Shown here in pieces: positions 1 to 10,974 of a stretch of 64,000 nucleotides of DNA (the first letter of the stretch is position 1; each line of letters begins with the position of its first letter). This stretch comes from Amblyomma americanum (lineage: Eukaryota > Arthropoda > Arachnida > Ixodida > Ixodidae). Made by a program: the position numbers and the translations under genes. Under the pieces are notes generated by a model, which did not search any database, had not been told where the DNA came from, and was given only the letters and a program-made list of their open reading frames with translations. The stretch spans positions 54,858,792-54,922,791 of the forward strand of contig NC_135505.1 in assembly GCF_052857255.1 (NCBI RefSeq). Direction: 5' to 3'.

Positions 1-1140
1 CCAAGATGGCGACATATACTTTTTTAACCAGGATCAGCGAAACATATCAAATTGAACGTTGCGTCAGCAGTCATTTCCTTTGACTTCCCGGTTCTAGGTA
101 GCGAAGCTGTCTTTTCGGCAAGAAAATATTTCTGCTCTCTACGTCATTTTAAGGTCGTTACTGCGCAACGCAAGAGATCTGTTGTCCATTTACTACGGAT
201 GCGTCAGACCGGGTCCAGAGGGGCGAAATGATTCGCTCCTTATTCGCTCCATGTAGCGAACGGTGCGTGAAAGGCTTGAACGCCGAGAGGCAGGGAGTCA
301 CAGAACACTAACAATTTCTACACCTGCGACTAAGAATCCATGTGGGCGTCACATGACAAGTCAATACAGAAATCGAAGCAACAGCTGCAAGAACACCACG
401 CATAGCCTCAAGGCCTCAAGTGGCCATGCGACGCGTGTCATGAAACTCATACATGTAAGCTTCTTGTTGTCTGAAATTACTGCTATAGTTCCCTTTCTCA
501 GTCTCTCGAGCACTGAGGACGCAGCGTGAGCGTCGGGAACATGGCTTTGATAGATCGAAGCGTACAGCAAAAATGTGCACGAATCACTTTGCAACAGCGT
601 CCACAACACATGCTAGCTGCTTCAGCACAATAGCGACTTCGCCTTAGTTTCTTGTGCGGAAGCTTGTATCCCGCGCATTAACACAAGGCTCAGGGGATCC
701 CGTTGCAACATCGCAGCAAGAAAGACTTTTCGGCAAAATGATCAAATATTTCGGTCTCTGGAATCTCGCCATGTTCGTATGTAGGGAATTTCCCGAAAAT
801 AAAACGAAGATGCAATAATATGGCACGACGGAAGTCAAGCAGATGGCTCAGACAGGATCAACGGAGCTCATTTTATCCAACTACATTGCATCTTACGCCA
901 CAAAGCAGAAAAGTATGGTGAGGCACACGGAGGTGTAACTAAACGTCGCCGGCAGCCTGGCGCATCGCTTTCCGGGAAACTGTCGTCAGCAAATAAACAA
1001 GGCGGCATGTAGGAAAAAAACTCCAATTAATTATTAGGATAAAATGTTCTGAGAATGCACAACTCACAAGGTAACAAAAAAGCACTTGCGAGATACAAAG
1101 GAGAGATAATAAATAAAGAAACTAAAGGCGCACTCAAGTC
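1..1140. other. Non-coding stretch, no gene recognised
   Basis: Only short open frames with no recognisable domain, no splice-linked coding pattern and no clear repeat structure. I see nothing here that I can name. Confidence 0.5.
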
Positions 1141-1146
1141 TTAGTG

Positions 1147-1858
1147 TTCCATTGATGAGAATGGTTGGTGGTGCGTCGGGCGAGGAGGTGTGGCGGAGCG
1201 TCGTCGCCGTCTTTGTTCTCCGGTCGCTGCACTAAGTGAGACGTAGGGTAAACGGTGGTGTCCACAAAAGGCGTCAGTGCCACAGCATTTGCGCGACGGC
1301 ATCAACCCTACCACAGGAACCCGTCACACCTGGGCGAACCGGGCGTGGCCCCTAGGTCAGGTAGCCTGGGGAAGTAGCGGTGGAGATGAATGCGGCTCGT
1401 GTTTTTTCCATCGGAAAGAATTCCGACATGTGGCAGCGGCACACAAGATAGAAGCCCAAGAAGTGACGAAGGCTCACTGGATGCCGTTGTGCGCTGGCCA
1501 TATCACAGCACACGCGCACGATCAACGGGACTACGGTTCTCGCAGGCCCAGTTCACACCAGTAAAGCACTGAACACACGACAGTCAATCACACAGCAGGG
1601 GGAAACACAGGAATACACTAACAGACAACAAATCCATAAACAACTATGCACAATGTTTACAACATGCATGCACATCAGAAACACACGCCCAGCTGAAATA
1701 ATTGTCGCCGACGTTCCAGGACCCTTTGGTATTTTCACGGAACTAAGGGCTACACACCGTTCACCGCCAGCGTTCCGAGGAATCCCTCAAGGCGCTCGTG
1801 CAAAACCTCATCTCCTTTCTCCTTGTATTTTATGTGGTCCCTTGGGCAACCTGGTGGC
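1147..1858 (-). mobile_element. Possible LTR-like sequence (weak)
   Basis: Read on the minus strand, a purine tract (ggtagggggga, near 1865-1875) is followed by sequence that can be framed as TG...CA, with a TATA-like cataaaata near 1830. This resembles the polypurine tract and 3' LTR of a retrotransposon. No second copy exists in the window and no coding region adjoins it, so the call rests on layout alone and could be wrong. Confidence 0.18.
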
Positions 1859-1959
1859 ATTGTTCCCCCCTACCGAAAAAGAAACTGAAAACCATTAGTG
1901 CGCCACGAGCTAACTAGAGGGGTAGCGGAAAAACAATCGAAGGGGAAAAGAGAAAGTGA

Positions 1960-3110
1960 AAGACCATCGAAAAGGCAGGGAGGTTAACTAGGCAGCGCCC
2001 GGTATGCTACCCTACACGTGGGAAGGGGAACGGAGAGAGAGATAGAAAAGGGAGAGAACAAAGGGAGATGATCACTTTTCCACACGTCCGTTGGCCATTA
2101 CTTGCAGGGTACACAGGGCACACACTGATAGTTCACAATCTTGCACTCAATCCGGAGTCCTTAACGAACTTGAGAAGTGCCTTCAAAGTTGTCCTCTGCG
2201 ATGAAGGCTTACTCCAAGGACCCAGAATCTTGGCTTCAGTAAGGGGCTGAGGATCTAAACGGTGGAGTGTTGCAACCAGGAGTGCAGGCTCACGCTGAAA
2301 CCGAGGGCAGTTACAAAGAAGGTGTTCAATAGTTTCCTCGCACCCACAGATCTCACACGCAAAAGAGTCTGCGATTAAGTTAAGTGGGAGTAGGCATTTG
2401 TGAGCGCCACTCCCAGCCACAGGCGACACAACAGCGTAGCTTCGCAGCGGGAAAGGCCGGACGGAGGACTGATTGGAAGAAACGGGTCTAGGCGTTGCAG
2501 ACGGTATATGGAGTTGCCAGTGAAGATCATAACGCTAAAAGCTCTCTTCAGCCAAACATTCGCAGATGTGTTGCTGCGTCGGTTCTTGTCAACGGTATCT
2601 GGACAACGTTGGCACTTCCGTGAGCCGCTCTAGCTGCAGCATCAGCTGCATCGTTTCCGACAATGCCAGAGTGTCCCGGTATCCACTGGAAGACGATTTC
2701 ATGACCCTCTTCCTTCGCCTGGTGTTGGAGATGTCCTAATTAAGCTACGAGTTCATCGTGATAGCCATGGCGTAAAGAAGAATTAGGACACCGTAGGGCT
2801 GGTTTTGAGTCGCAGAACACAGCGCATTTGTGGGGTGTTTGTGCACCGAAGTAGTGCACAGCCGCATGAAGAGCGGCCAATTCTGACCCGGTGGAGATTG
2901 CCCGATGCGAAGTTTGCTGGATAATACTGGTATATCTCACAGGAATGACCACGACGCAGGTTTAACTTGTACCTGAGACCGAACCATCTGTATACACATG
3001 AGCGCGGTCACTATATGTTGCGTGGAGTAGGCAGGGTGTCAACTGTTTCATGGTTGGTGTCGATAAGTTTGACTTTATCATTATAACGATGGGGAAACAT
3101 GACAGAAGGC
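1960..3110 (-). pseudogene. I-clade LINE, 5'-truncated: RNase H and C-terminal zinc motif
   Basis: The minus strand encodes the end of an I-type non-LTR retrotransposon ORF2. The RNase H start reads HVYTDGS (near 2990), followed by TGSELAALHAAV and CDSKPAL (2740-2950). The last part holds a CEICGCEETIEHLLCNCPRF zinc-like motif and ends near 2133. The order and spacing match the better copy at 26003-26824, which shares the CESCGCEETIAHLL and LTEQKILGPW motifs. The 3' UTR on the minus strand (about 2133 down to 1960) carries the gggtagc...gttaacctccctgcctt block also seen after that copy, so both belong to one family. Frame changes and stops between 2430 and 2960 show it is dead. Everything upstream of RNase H is missing, the usual result of incomplete reverse transcription. 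Confidence 0.82.
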
Positions 3111-3179
3111 AAACAGGCTTCGTGCGACAAAGAAAAAAAAACAAACTGCACAAATGCTATCAGTGCGTGAAATAGGGCT

Positions 3180-5380
3180 TAATACGGAGTGCGGAGTGCG
3201 TGCATTACTTTAGACTGGGATTGACAGTGCGCACTCAGCACAAAACCGTCCGAGAAAACTTCATAAGACCGATCCACGATGCGACGCAACACTCTGTACG
3301 GCCAAAGCAGTGGCATAGGAGTTTCACCAACAAGCCTGGGCGTCAGACAGGGGTCCACGCCCACACCTGGCCCCCAGGATTTTACTCAACGTGTCGATGT
3401 CACTGGATGTTGCGGCGTACATCTCTTCCCTGCTGCCGCCTGATATGCATGCGGGCGAGTTAGCTGGACTGCTGCGCAGGAGACCCTGTTGGCATCTTCG
3501 TGTTTGCATGAAGATTTATACAGAGTTTTGTAAGAAGATTACTGGAGGCGGAGGCTCCACCTTGCTACACGGCCTGATGGGTCTGGAAAATTGCCTAGGC
3601 AGCACAAAGAATGCTGTTCTGTCACTACTTTGAAAAGGCGGCCGTAGAGATAAGTTCGAAATTTCACCGTGGCCCCCCACCGCGGGGCGCTCTTTTTTCC
3701 AAGTATAGTTGATTTTGGAGCGAGACAGAACGCGATTCGCATAGGCAATCACTCGTTCCACGCAATCAATTGGTGTTGGACCAGGACAGCACTCAGGGGA
3801 ATGTTGCTTGCGTCGCTGTGGATCTCGGTGCCAGACTCATCAAAGTGAGCAACAACATGGCTTGTATGCAGGCGTCGGCGTAGCTCTGTGAAAGCCTCCT
3901 GTTGCTCGGTAGTCCAGACGAACGGGGTATCGTCAAGCTTTTATTGTGTCAGGGGTTCAGCAACCTGGCAGAAGTAGGCGATAAAACACGGTAGTAGTCG
4001 CATAGACAGCGGAAGCATTTTGGGGTTTTTTTATAGTAGGAACCAGAAATTCGGCAACGGCAGCAGGTTTGTCGGGATCGGGATGGATACCGTCGGCACG
4101 CACGACGTGATCGAGAAATTGGCGTTGTTCGTATCCGAAGCGGCATTTTTCAAGCTCTAGCGTTAAATAGGAAGACCGCGGAGCATCTAATAGAGCCCAC
4201 AGGCGTTCACGATGTTCATCAAACTTTTCAGAGAACACCGCAACGTTATCTAGGCAAACTAAACAGGTTTGTCATTGGACGCCAGCGAGGGCAGTATCCA
4301 TCAATCGCTAAAACGTCGCCGGCGCAGAAGAGAGAGTGAAGGCAAAACTCTAAATTCATATAGCCCAGCGGAAGTAATGAAAGCATTTTTCCCGGTCCCG
4401 CTGATCAATCTCAATCTGCCTGTTATCGCTGTTTTAATCAATTGAGGAAAAATATTTTGCACGGCGAAATCTTTCGAGCCAGTTTCCAATGCAGGGCAGT
4501 GAAAATCCATCCTTTTTACTCATGGTGTTCAACTTTCGGTAAACTACGCAAAACTGCTGTGTTGCATCCTTCTTAACCACAACGACAGGCGACGACCATG
4601 GGCTCTGGATGGATTAATCATGCCGTCATTAAGCATCTCCTTCGCGTTTAATTGGATGGCCTCGCGTTCGTTACGTGAAATACAGTACGGCTGTTGTCGT
4701 ATGGGGTACGCATCGTCGAACATGCTGATGCGTTCTTTCATAGTGGGCGTCTGTTGAGTTGACATTTAGAAATGACGCGAATCAGGTTGTGTATTCATGT
4801 AGTAAGACACGCAGAGCGCGGTGTTGAACCTGTGATAGCCGTGAGCTGATGTCAATGCGATCGATAGACATGTTCTGAGGCCCCATGGCTTCGCACATAA
4901 AGCATTCAGAAATATCGGATAATTGGTCGGTGAAAGCGATCGCTCTGACGCAGAAGAAGTGACAAGGTTTGTTTTCAAACCTTTTAACCAGGAGTCGAGT
5001 CCTACTAATATGTAGGTGCTGAAGACTTCGTGTCGTACAAATGCAGTGCGTCAGCAACAGTGAAAGATTAGGCTCGGTGACTGCTGTCCCCTCACGCAGT
5101 CCATCGCAGCCGACACTGACAATACACTCGCGCATGCTGAAATCGAAACACTCCCGGAGGAAACTCGAGTGGTTAAGCTGCGTGGGCGAGCGTCAGGAAT
5201 GTCATTGGCGTTATTTATACGAAAAGTAGCTGTGCGCTGCCAGAGATCGATAGTGGTCCCAATATCACGGAGGAAGTCGGATCTGAGAATCAGGTCAAGA
5301 GAACAATCAGGAGAACCAGGCAGCTGACAACGAACGTAGGGTTGCAGACCTGGACCCGAGCTGTTCCCTGGCAAAACAGA
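3180..5380 (-). pseudogene. Ty3/gypsy pol fragment (protease end, RT, RNase H, linker)
   Basis: Decayed gypsy polyprotein, read from high to low coordinate. The end of the retropepsin reads SDFLRDIGTTIDL (about 5250-5300). The pre-RT segment is at 4544-4765 (PIRQQPYCISRNEREAIQ). An RT piece is at 4301-4510. The RT thumb is at 3957-4238 (LELEKCRFGYEQRQFLDHVV, then ADGIHPDPDKPAAVAEF). The RNase H start is at 3516-3761 ([18 protein letters not shown]). A linker begins near 3505. Each piece sits in a different frame, so the element carries many indels. No LTR can be tied to it. The last part (3180-3370) is not recognisable by itself and is included only because it continues the same strand. Confidence 0.8.
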
Positions 5381-5489
5381 GCGACGATGTGGCCGCAGGC
5401 TGAGCCGTTCTGAGTGCCAGACTATGAAGTCGTAACTTTTTTGTATCGAGAGCTACACTACGCTTATCAGTGAACCATTTCGCCGTGAG

Positions 5490-5720
5490 GCTGGGAGGCC
5501 GATACTATGCAAGCGCGAAACCACAGAGGAGCAGCCGGTGAGCGGCGTATGACGTCACAGTTTGCAGCCGCCGCCACGCGAGGAGCCGCGCCAGCCCGAC
5601 TACGCCCGCCGGCGCCGCGCGTGAATGCGCATGCACGGCAACCGGAGAAGGTGCGCGGCGCATGACGTAAGAGCTCGACCGCCGCCGCGTGTGGGTCGTG
5701 TGGATCAACTGCGTATCTGC
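5490..5720. promoter_or_regulatory. GC-rich block with duplicated CRE-like sites
   Basis: A locally GC-rich stretch in an otherwise AT-leaning region. It holds a palindromic TGACGTCA at 5550-5557 and a related TGACGTAA at 5663-5670. Each lies inside a similar longer context (ggtgagcggcgtatgacgt and ggtgcgcggcgcatgacgt) about 113 bp apart, so the block contains a direct repeat. CRE octamers bind CREB/ATF factors in animals. Whether this is a host promoter, an LTR promoter or chance cannot be settled from sequence, and no gene start follows it. Confidence 0.3.
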
Positions 5721-5944
5721 GGCTTTTGTATTAAAGCTTAGGTGATATGACTCGGCGTATCAAAATTGCCTCGTATGGAGCTAGCGATCCTCGCATTCAG
5801 ACTACACAGTGAGTAACTAACATTGACCTTGTGTATGTGAAAGAAACTGATAAAGAAATACTCTGTAGGCAGCATTGAGACAACTGCGTGTTACTTTACC
5901 GATCATCGGGCAGTGTTTTTCTCTGTCAAAACAGCTGAATAAAT

Positions 5945-6105
5945 TGTATTGGGACACGACCGGCAGGAGTTGCAGCAGCGCAGCAAACAGGTAGACGACG
6001 TAGACGAAGTGCAGGTGGGATTTCAAGTGACGCCTGTGCCTGTGTTCGTCGTGTCGCCGTTCGACCAACGCCAACCGACCTGCGCTTCCAACAAACACCT
6101 TCACG
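5945..6105 (+). mobile_element. Gypsy LTR piece, left copy
   Basis: About 160 bp closely similar to 9046-9205. Both start TGTA(T/A)TG, share cgaccggcaggagttg and the block down to gcgcttccaa(c/t)aaacacct, and lie in the same orientation around a gypsy pol region. In the right copy the polyadenylation signal is AATAAA; here it reads AACAAA. This is the expected position of a 5' LTR. However, no primer-binding site or gag follows it: the sequence changes directly into an opposite-strand pol fragment. Confidence 0.7.
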
Positions 6106-6106
6106 C

Positions 6107-6580
6107 TTAGTGTAGGTGCTCGGTTAAGTAGAAAGATTTGTGGAAGCGATGGACAAGTTCCAAGAGCTGGTCACGGTAAGCGGACGAAAGATCGGGAGCG
6201 ATGGTACGATTAAACACATCGGAGGGAAGCGGATCGGGTGCTGTCGCACAGCAGGCTGAGGCAGTAACTGGGAGACAGGTACGGGTATCGGACAACTAGG
6301 AAGCAAAAGCAGGACCCACTTCTTCAATAGAGACAAGGCATTCGCCGCGAAGAACAGACGACGGGTAAGAATATGGGTTGGTACAATACATGGCGCAGTG
6401 GCCGTCGGAAATCGTGAGAACGCCTAAAGGGAGCAGAAGGCGGTGATGGCGGGTGGCGGCTACGGGTTGTGTGAAAAGAACGGGGCTGTTGAGGGAAGTG
6501 TCAGGACGGAGCGGAACGAAGGCAGAAGAGAAAGGAGGTACCTCGGTGTCGGCAGCTACAAGAAGCTTAGCGGAGCGCAT
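6107..6580 (-). pseudogene. Gypsy pol linker fragment on the opposite strand
   Basis: The minus strand reads as the segment between protease and RT of a gypsy polyprotein. It runs TEVPPFSSAFVPLRPDTS through NPYSYPSSVLRGECLVSIEE (6296-6580), then NRTIAPDLSSAYRDQLLELV and HRFHKSFYLTEH (6107-6295). The two parts follow in the correct order but in different frames. The fragment is inverted relative to the RT that starts at about 6575 on the plus strand and lies inside the LTR-flanked unit 5945-9205. It therefore comes from a second gypsy copy or from an inversion. Confidence 0.7.
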
Positions 6581-9010
6581 TTATTGGAACCGCTGTCTCA
6601 ACAAGGTAACTCGCAAAGATGTTTATCCTCTACCCCGAATCCATGACACACTGGATTGCATGCAGGAAGCGGAGTATTTTTCATCTCTTGATTTATGCTC
6701 CGGCTCCTTGCAAGTGCCAATGGCTGCCGCTGACCGGCCGAAAACCGCTTTCGTCACCCCAGACGGATTCTATGAATTCAATGTGATGCCATTCGGCCTC
6801 TGCAATGCTCCAGCTACATTCGAGAGAATGATGGGTAATATTCTCAGCATCCTCAAATGGGAAACTAGACTATGTTACCTGCATGACATTTATTTTTTAT
6901 AAAAATTTTTCTTCTCATCTGCAGCGCCTTCAGTGCGTACTCACGTGCCTTACCGACGCGGGCTAAAACTCAACTTGACAAATATGTTACTTCGGTGCTA
7001 CGCAGCTCACAATATTAGGCAATGCCATCTCTAAGGACGGCATTCTTCCTGACCCTGCCAAACTTAGCGCCGTCGCTGACTTCCCCAAGCCGACCACCTT
7101 AAAGAACTTCGCAGTTTTATAGGCTTGTGGTCATATTTTCGCCGCTTCATTCGCAATTTCGCCTGTGTCATCGCCCCTTTAACGCAGCTTCTTCCCGGCA
7201 GCCCAAACCTCCCGTCTTGGTCTCCAGCATGCGATACCGCGTTCAGCACCTTACGTCGTCTGCTGGTCTCCACCCAATCCTTCGCCATTTTAATCCCGCC
7301 TGTCCGACAAAAATTCACACTGACGACAGCGGTGTGGGCTTGGGCGCTGTTCTTGCGCAGCGAAATTCTGAGTATCCGGAATATGTGGTTATGGGGCCGC
7401 TAACGCCAGCCGCACCCTCACCAAGGCGGAGTCGAAATATTCTGTCACAAGAAAATAATGTCTCGCCATCATTTGGGCGATTGCCAAGTTCTGACCTTGC
7501 ATTTACGGACGACCCTTCTATGTCATCACAGATTATCACGCCCTCTCCTGGCTATCCTCCCTAAAAGATTCTTCTGGCCGACTCGCCCGCTAGGCTTGAC
7601 GTCTCCAGGAGTTTTATATTCACGTCGTTTATCGCTCTGGCCGGAAGCAGTCGGACGCCGACGCCCTTTCTCGTTCACCGCTCCCGTGCGATCCACCCTC
7701 TGGCCTCGTCTGTGCCTACAATTTCTCGTCGTTCGGCGTCCCTGATATGCTCTCCGAACAACTGAAGAATGCTTGGATCACCTCGCTGCTCACCTTCCTG
7801 AACAATGCCTCGCCGCATTCTTCGTCCTGGTCCCTTCGCCACCAAGCCCACCATTTCGTCGTTCGTGATGGCCACTTATACTACTGTAACTACCTCTCTG
7901 ACGGGCGGAAGTTGCTGTTGGTGATCCGCCGACACGTCCGTCCTGCCATCTGCGCCTATTTCCACGCCTATCCACAATGTGGCCATGCCGGTGTACTGAA
8001 AACATATGCTCGCCTTCGTCTGCGATATTACAGGCGAGGTATGTACCGCTACATACGTCAGACATTCGGTCATGCACCACCTGCCAACGTCGCAAGGAAC
8101 CCCCCCCCCCTCGCCGTTACCTTGCCCTGGCCGACCCTTTGACCGCGTTGGCAGTGATCTTTATGCCCGCTTCCAACTACTTCTGCTAACAATCGCTGGG
8201 TCATCGTAGCCGTTGACCACCTCACATGTAATGTCGAAACGTCGGCTCTCAAATCTGCTACCGCAAACGATGTCCCTCGCTTCATTTTACACAGTCTTGT
8301 TCGTCGTCGCGGCGCCCCGAAAGAACTGCTAAGTTACCGCGGCCGTGTTTTTCTCTCAGATGCCGTCGAGGCACTGTTAAAACAATGACAAATCACTCAT
8401 CGCTGCACCAGCACCTATTATCGCCAGATCAATGGCATGACTGAGAGGTTCAATCGCACACTCAGTGACATGCTCGCCATGTACGTTTGACACAGCCCAA
8501 TCCAACTGAGACCAAGTGCTCCCTTTCGTCACGTGTGCGTACTATACGACTACGCAGACAACAACGGGTTTTTCTCCTTTCTTTCTCTTACATGGCCCGG
8601 AGCCTACATCCACGATGGACACCATCCTTCCCTATCGCCCTGAACCTTCCGAGGCCACATCACTTCCCGAAGCTCACCTGTAGCCGAAGGGTGATGGCAA
8701 CTTGCCCGCTCTTTCATTACACAGCTAAAATGGCATCAGAAGCACCATCGACATTCCTCGGACCCTCCCGCGTCATGCCCATCTCGCGCCCTCGTTTGGC
8801 TCTGGGTGCCTTCCTCCACTCCCGGCCTCATCATGAAACTGCTTTCTGGCTATCAAGGACCTTACCGCGTTGTGCAACAAACTTCTCCCGTGAACTACAT
8901 CGTTGAGCCGCTCGCTGCCCCTTCGGACCACCGTCGCCGGGGGCGCGAAACCGTGCACGCCGAGCGCCTCTAGCGTTATATGATCCGCCCATGCTTTCCT
9001 CCCCGTAAGT
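6575..9010 (+). pseudogene. Ty3/gypsy RT, RNase H and integrase pseudogene
   Basis: Plus-strand gypsy pol in order. RT (6575-6900): NKVTRKDVYPLPRIHDTLDC, FSSLDLCSGSLQVPM, FYEFNVMPFGLCNAPATFER. Thumb (about 7020-7200): [20 protein letters not shown]. RNase H (7310-7700). Integrase zinc domain (about 7840-8100): VRDGHLYYC, GHAGVLKTY. Integrase core (about 8140-8480) and C-terminus (GPYRVVQQTSPVNYIVEPL, about 8850-8920) up to about 9008. A purine-rich tract, ggcggggaag, follows and then the right LTR piece. Frames change several times and in-frame stops occur. At the second catalytic aspartate of the integrase core, where related copies read SDRG, this one reads SYRG (codon 8335-8337). The final Glu, in GMTERFNRT, is kept. 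Gag and protease are absent. Confidence 0.88.
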
Positions 9011-9045
9011 CGCCAGGATAACTCCTTTTCCGGCGGGGAAGTAAC

Positions 9046-9205
9046 TGTAATGAGACCGACCGGCAGGAGTTGAAGCAGCGCAGCGAAGTGGTAGACGACG
9101 TAGACGAAGTGCAGCTGGGATTTCGAGTGACGCCTGTGCCTGTGTCCGTCGTATCGCCGTTCGACCAACGCCAACCGACCTGCGCTTCCAATAAACACCT
9201 TTACA
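9046..9205 (+). mobile_element. Gypsy LTR piece, right copy
   Basis: Closely similar to 5945-6105. It begins TGTAATGAG and ends TTACA, with AATAAA at 9190-9195. It directly follows the integrase C-terminus and a purine tract, so it sits where a 3' LTR should. The immediate flanks (aataaa at 5938-5943 and at 9206-9211) look alike, but this is low-complexity sequence and only a weak candidate for a target-site duplication. Confidence 0.72.
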
Positions 9206-9369
9206 AATAAACAATGTGCTTCACGGAATACTCCTTCAATGCTTAACATTAAAGTCACAACAACAAGCTAGGGAAGCGAAACCAGGAAGAGCTGCAGCTC
9301 TCGCTACGTATGTCCTTGCATAGCTGAGCTAAGCCACTCCCACTAGAAGAGCTGCCAATTCAGCTTAAA

Positions 9370-9818
9370 ATTGAAAAATTGGCTCCGCTTTCCACAAACT
9401 CGCTAATGCTGTTACCATCGATGAACGCAGGTATGTCGACGGAAAACCAGTCCTCATGTTCAGAAACTGCGGTCGTCGAAGTCGTTAAACTCCTGTCTGC
9501 CGATGCCCGCGTACTAGGGGGGCGGGGGATTTTAGTGCGTCGAGTTCGAACGAACCCGCCCCCGCACGACGCTGTCGTTACTTTTCCCGGTGAGGGCTCT
9601 GCGACCGTCCTTGCGCCATCGTGAGAAGTGCTGGCTTCCAGGTGATCCCGACGGTCGTCGAGGTGACGGCGACCTTGGCTGCTATCGCTTTGAGATTGGC
9701 GAACACTGTACGGACATGTACACTTCAATTTTTCGGGGTCGTTGACAAAATTAGAGCCCGGGCGCGTCGGCGAGAAAGCCCTACATCCCAAGTTCACGAT
9801 ATGGGCATTTGCAGACAA
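9370..9818 (-). pseudogene. Gypsy gag C-terminus and protease start
   Basis: Minus-strand open frame of about 150 codons. The end reads VDIPAFIDGNSISEFVESG, then ANFSILS, which matches the start of a gypsy retropepsin. The usual active-site triplet DTG or DSG is ESG here, so the catalytic Asp is lost. The preceding 100 residues are low-complexity, basic and Ser/Thr-rich, as in the gag tail of the copy at 33301-34041 (shared SPGKV...GG style). The frame ends just after this motif and the rest of the protease is absent. Confidence 0.6.
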
Positions 9819-9829
9819 GATTTATTTAT

Positions 9830-10972
9830 TTATATACATACTGCAGTCTCTGCGAGCCCATTGCAGGAGCGGAGTAGAATAGAAAGAAACAACCATACAA
9901 AGAAGAAAAGAAGCTATCATACAACACCAAAAACAGGCTTGCAAAAATTCTTCTAATTATATTGAACGAATATTGCCTGCTAAAGGATTTCCAACTTCAA
10001 TGGCATGAGGGAAATAGAGTACTTAAAGAAGTTATTGTGGACATAAAAGTGCGAATGGTTAGGACCTGATTGCTCCTTGTAGATGAAGGTTTGGAAAATG
10101 TCAGAGATATGTTTAGCGAAGAAAAACAAGGTGAATTGACTTAAATGCATATAATTTTGAAGCAGTTAAGACGACGAAGTGTGGCACGAGTAGAGAGGCC
10201 TAGTTATGGAAGAAAAGAACAAGGTGAAAAATCTGTGTCAAAATTTTTAAACAAAGTGCACGGCCTTCTTTTGTACAGATGCCATTTCGTTGACTTCACA
10301 CTGCTTATAGAGATTCCAAACAACACAAGCATATTTGTGGATACGCCGAATAAGTGATTTGTATTTTAGAAGCTTGGTTTCTTGAGGAGCACCGCGCAAG
10401 GTGCGATGTAGGTATCCTAGTCTTTTAATGGTCTTATTGCAGATGACATCAATGTGTTTTCACCATGACACGTCATGCGTTAGAAGAAGACCGATACATT
10501 TGTACTCGCACACCCTGTGCAAGTTAACTGTATTATATGAATATTTGATGCAGGGAGGGCACGAACGTCGTGAAATGACATAAAGATGGCCTTAGAAAAA
10601 GCAAAGTTCATTTTCTACGTCTCTCACCAGTTGCAGAAATCAGCGAATGAATTATTAAAGACAACATGATCAGCTGGTGACTGAATTGTTCTATATATAC
10701 CACAGTCACCGGCATAAAGGCGTACCTTTACTGAAGCGTGAAATGGCAGATCGAAATTGTACAGGAGGAACAGAAGAGAATCCAGTACAGAACTTTCGGG
10801 AACTCCAGATGAAACGTTAACTGAGGATGAGTTAATACTTTTTAAGTGTACATACTGAGACAGCTGGAAAAGAAAGTGCGATGTCCAGTTAACCAGGGAC
10901 GAGATTTTTACTACAGCATACAGATTGAGCATTAGTGTAGGGTGTGAAACTGTTTGGTAGGCGTTTGCGAAA
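9830..10972 (-). mobile_element. CR1-type LINE, 5'-truncated inside RT
   Basis: The minus strand starts within RT at a FANAYQTVSHPTL segment (the FD-V-H motif region) near 10965. It continues with TSHFLFQLSQYVHL, GVPESSVLDSLLFLLYNFDL (where functional relatives have GVPQGSVLGP) and RLYAGDC at the catalytic YADD position, so a catalytic Asp is replaced by Gly. The thumb continues in other frames to about 10145, and a 3' UTR runs to an (ATAAATAA)n tail near 9825-9835. The 5' breakpoint abuts the poly(A)-like tail of the LINE at 10975-13552. Confidence 0.8.
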
Positions 10973-10974
10973 TT

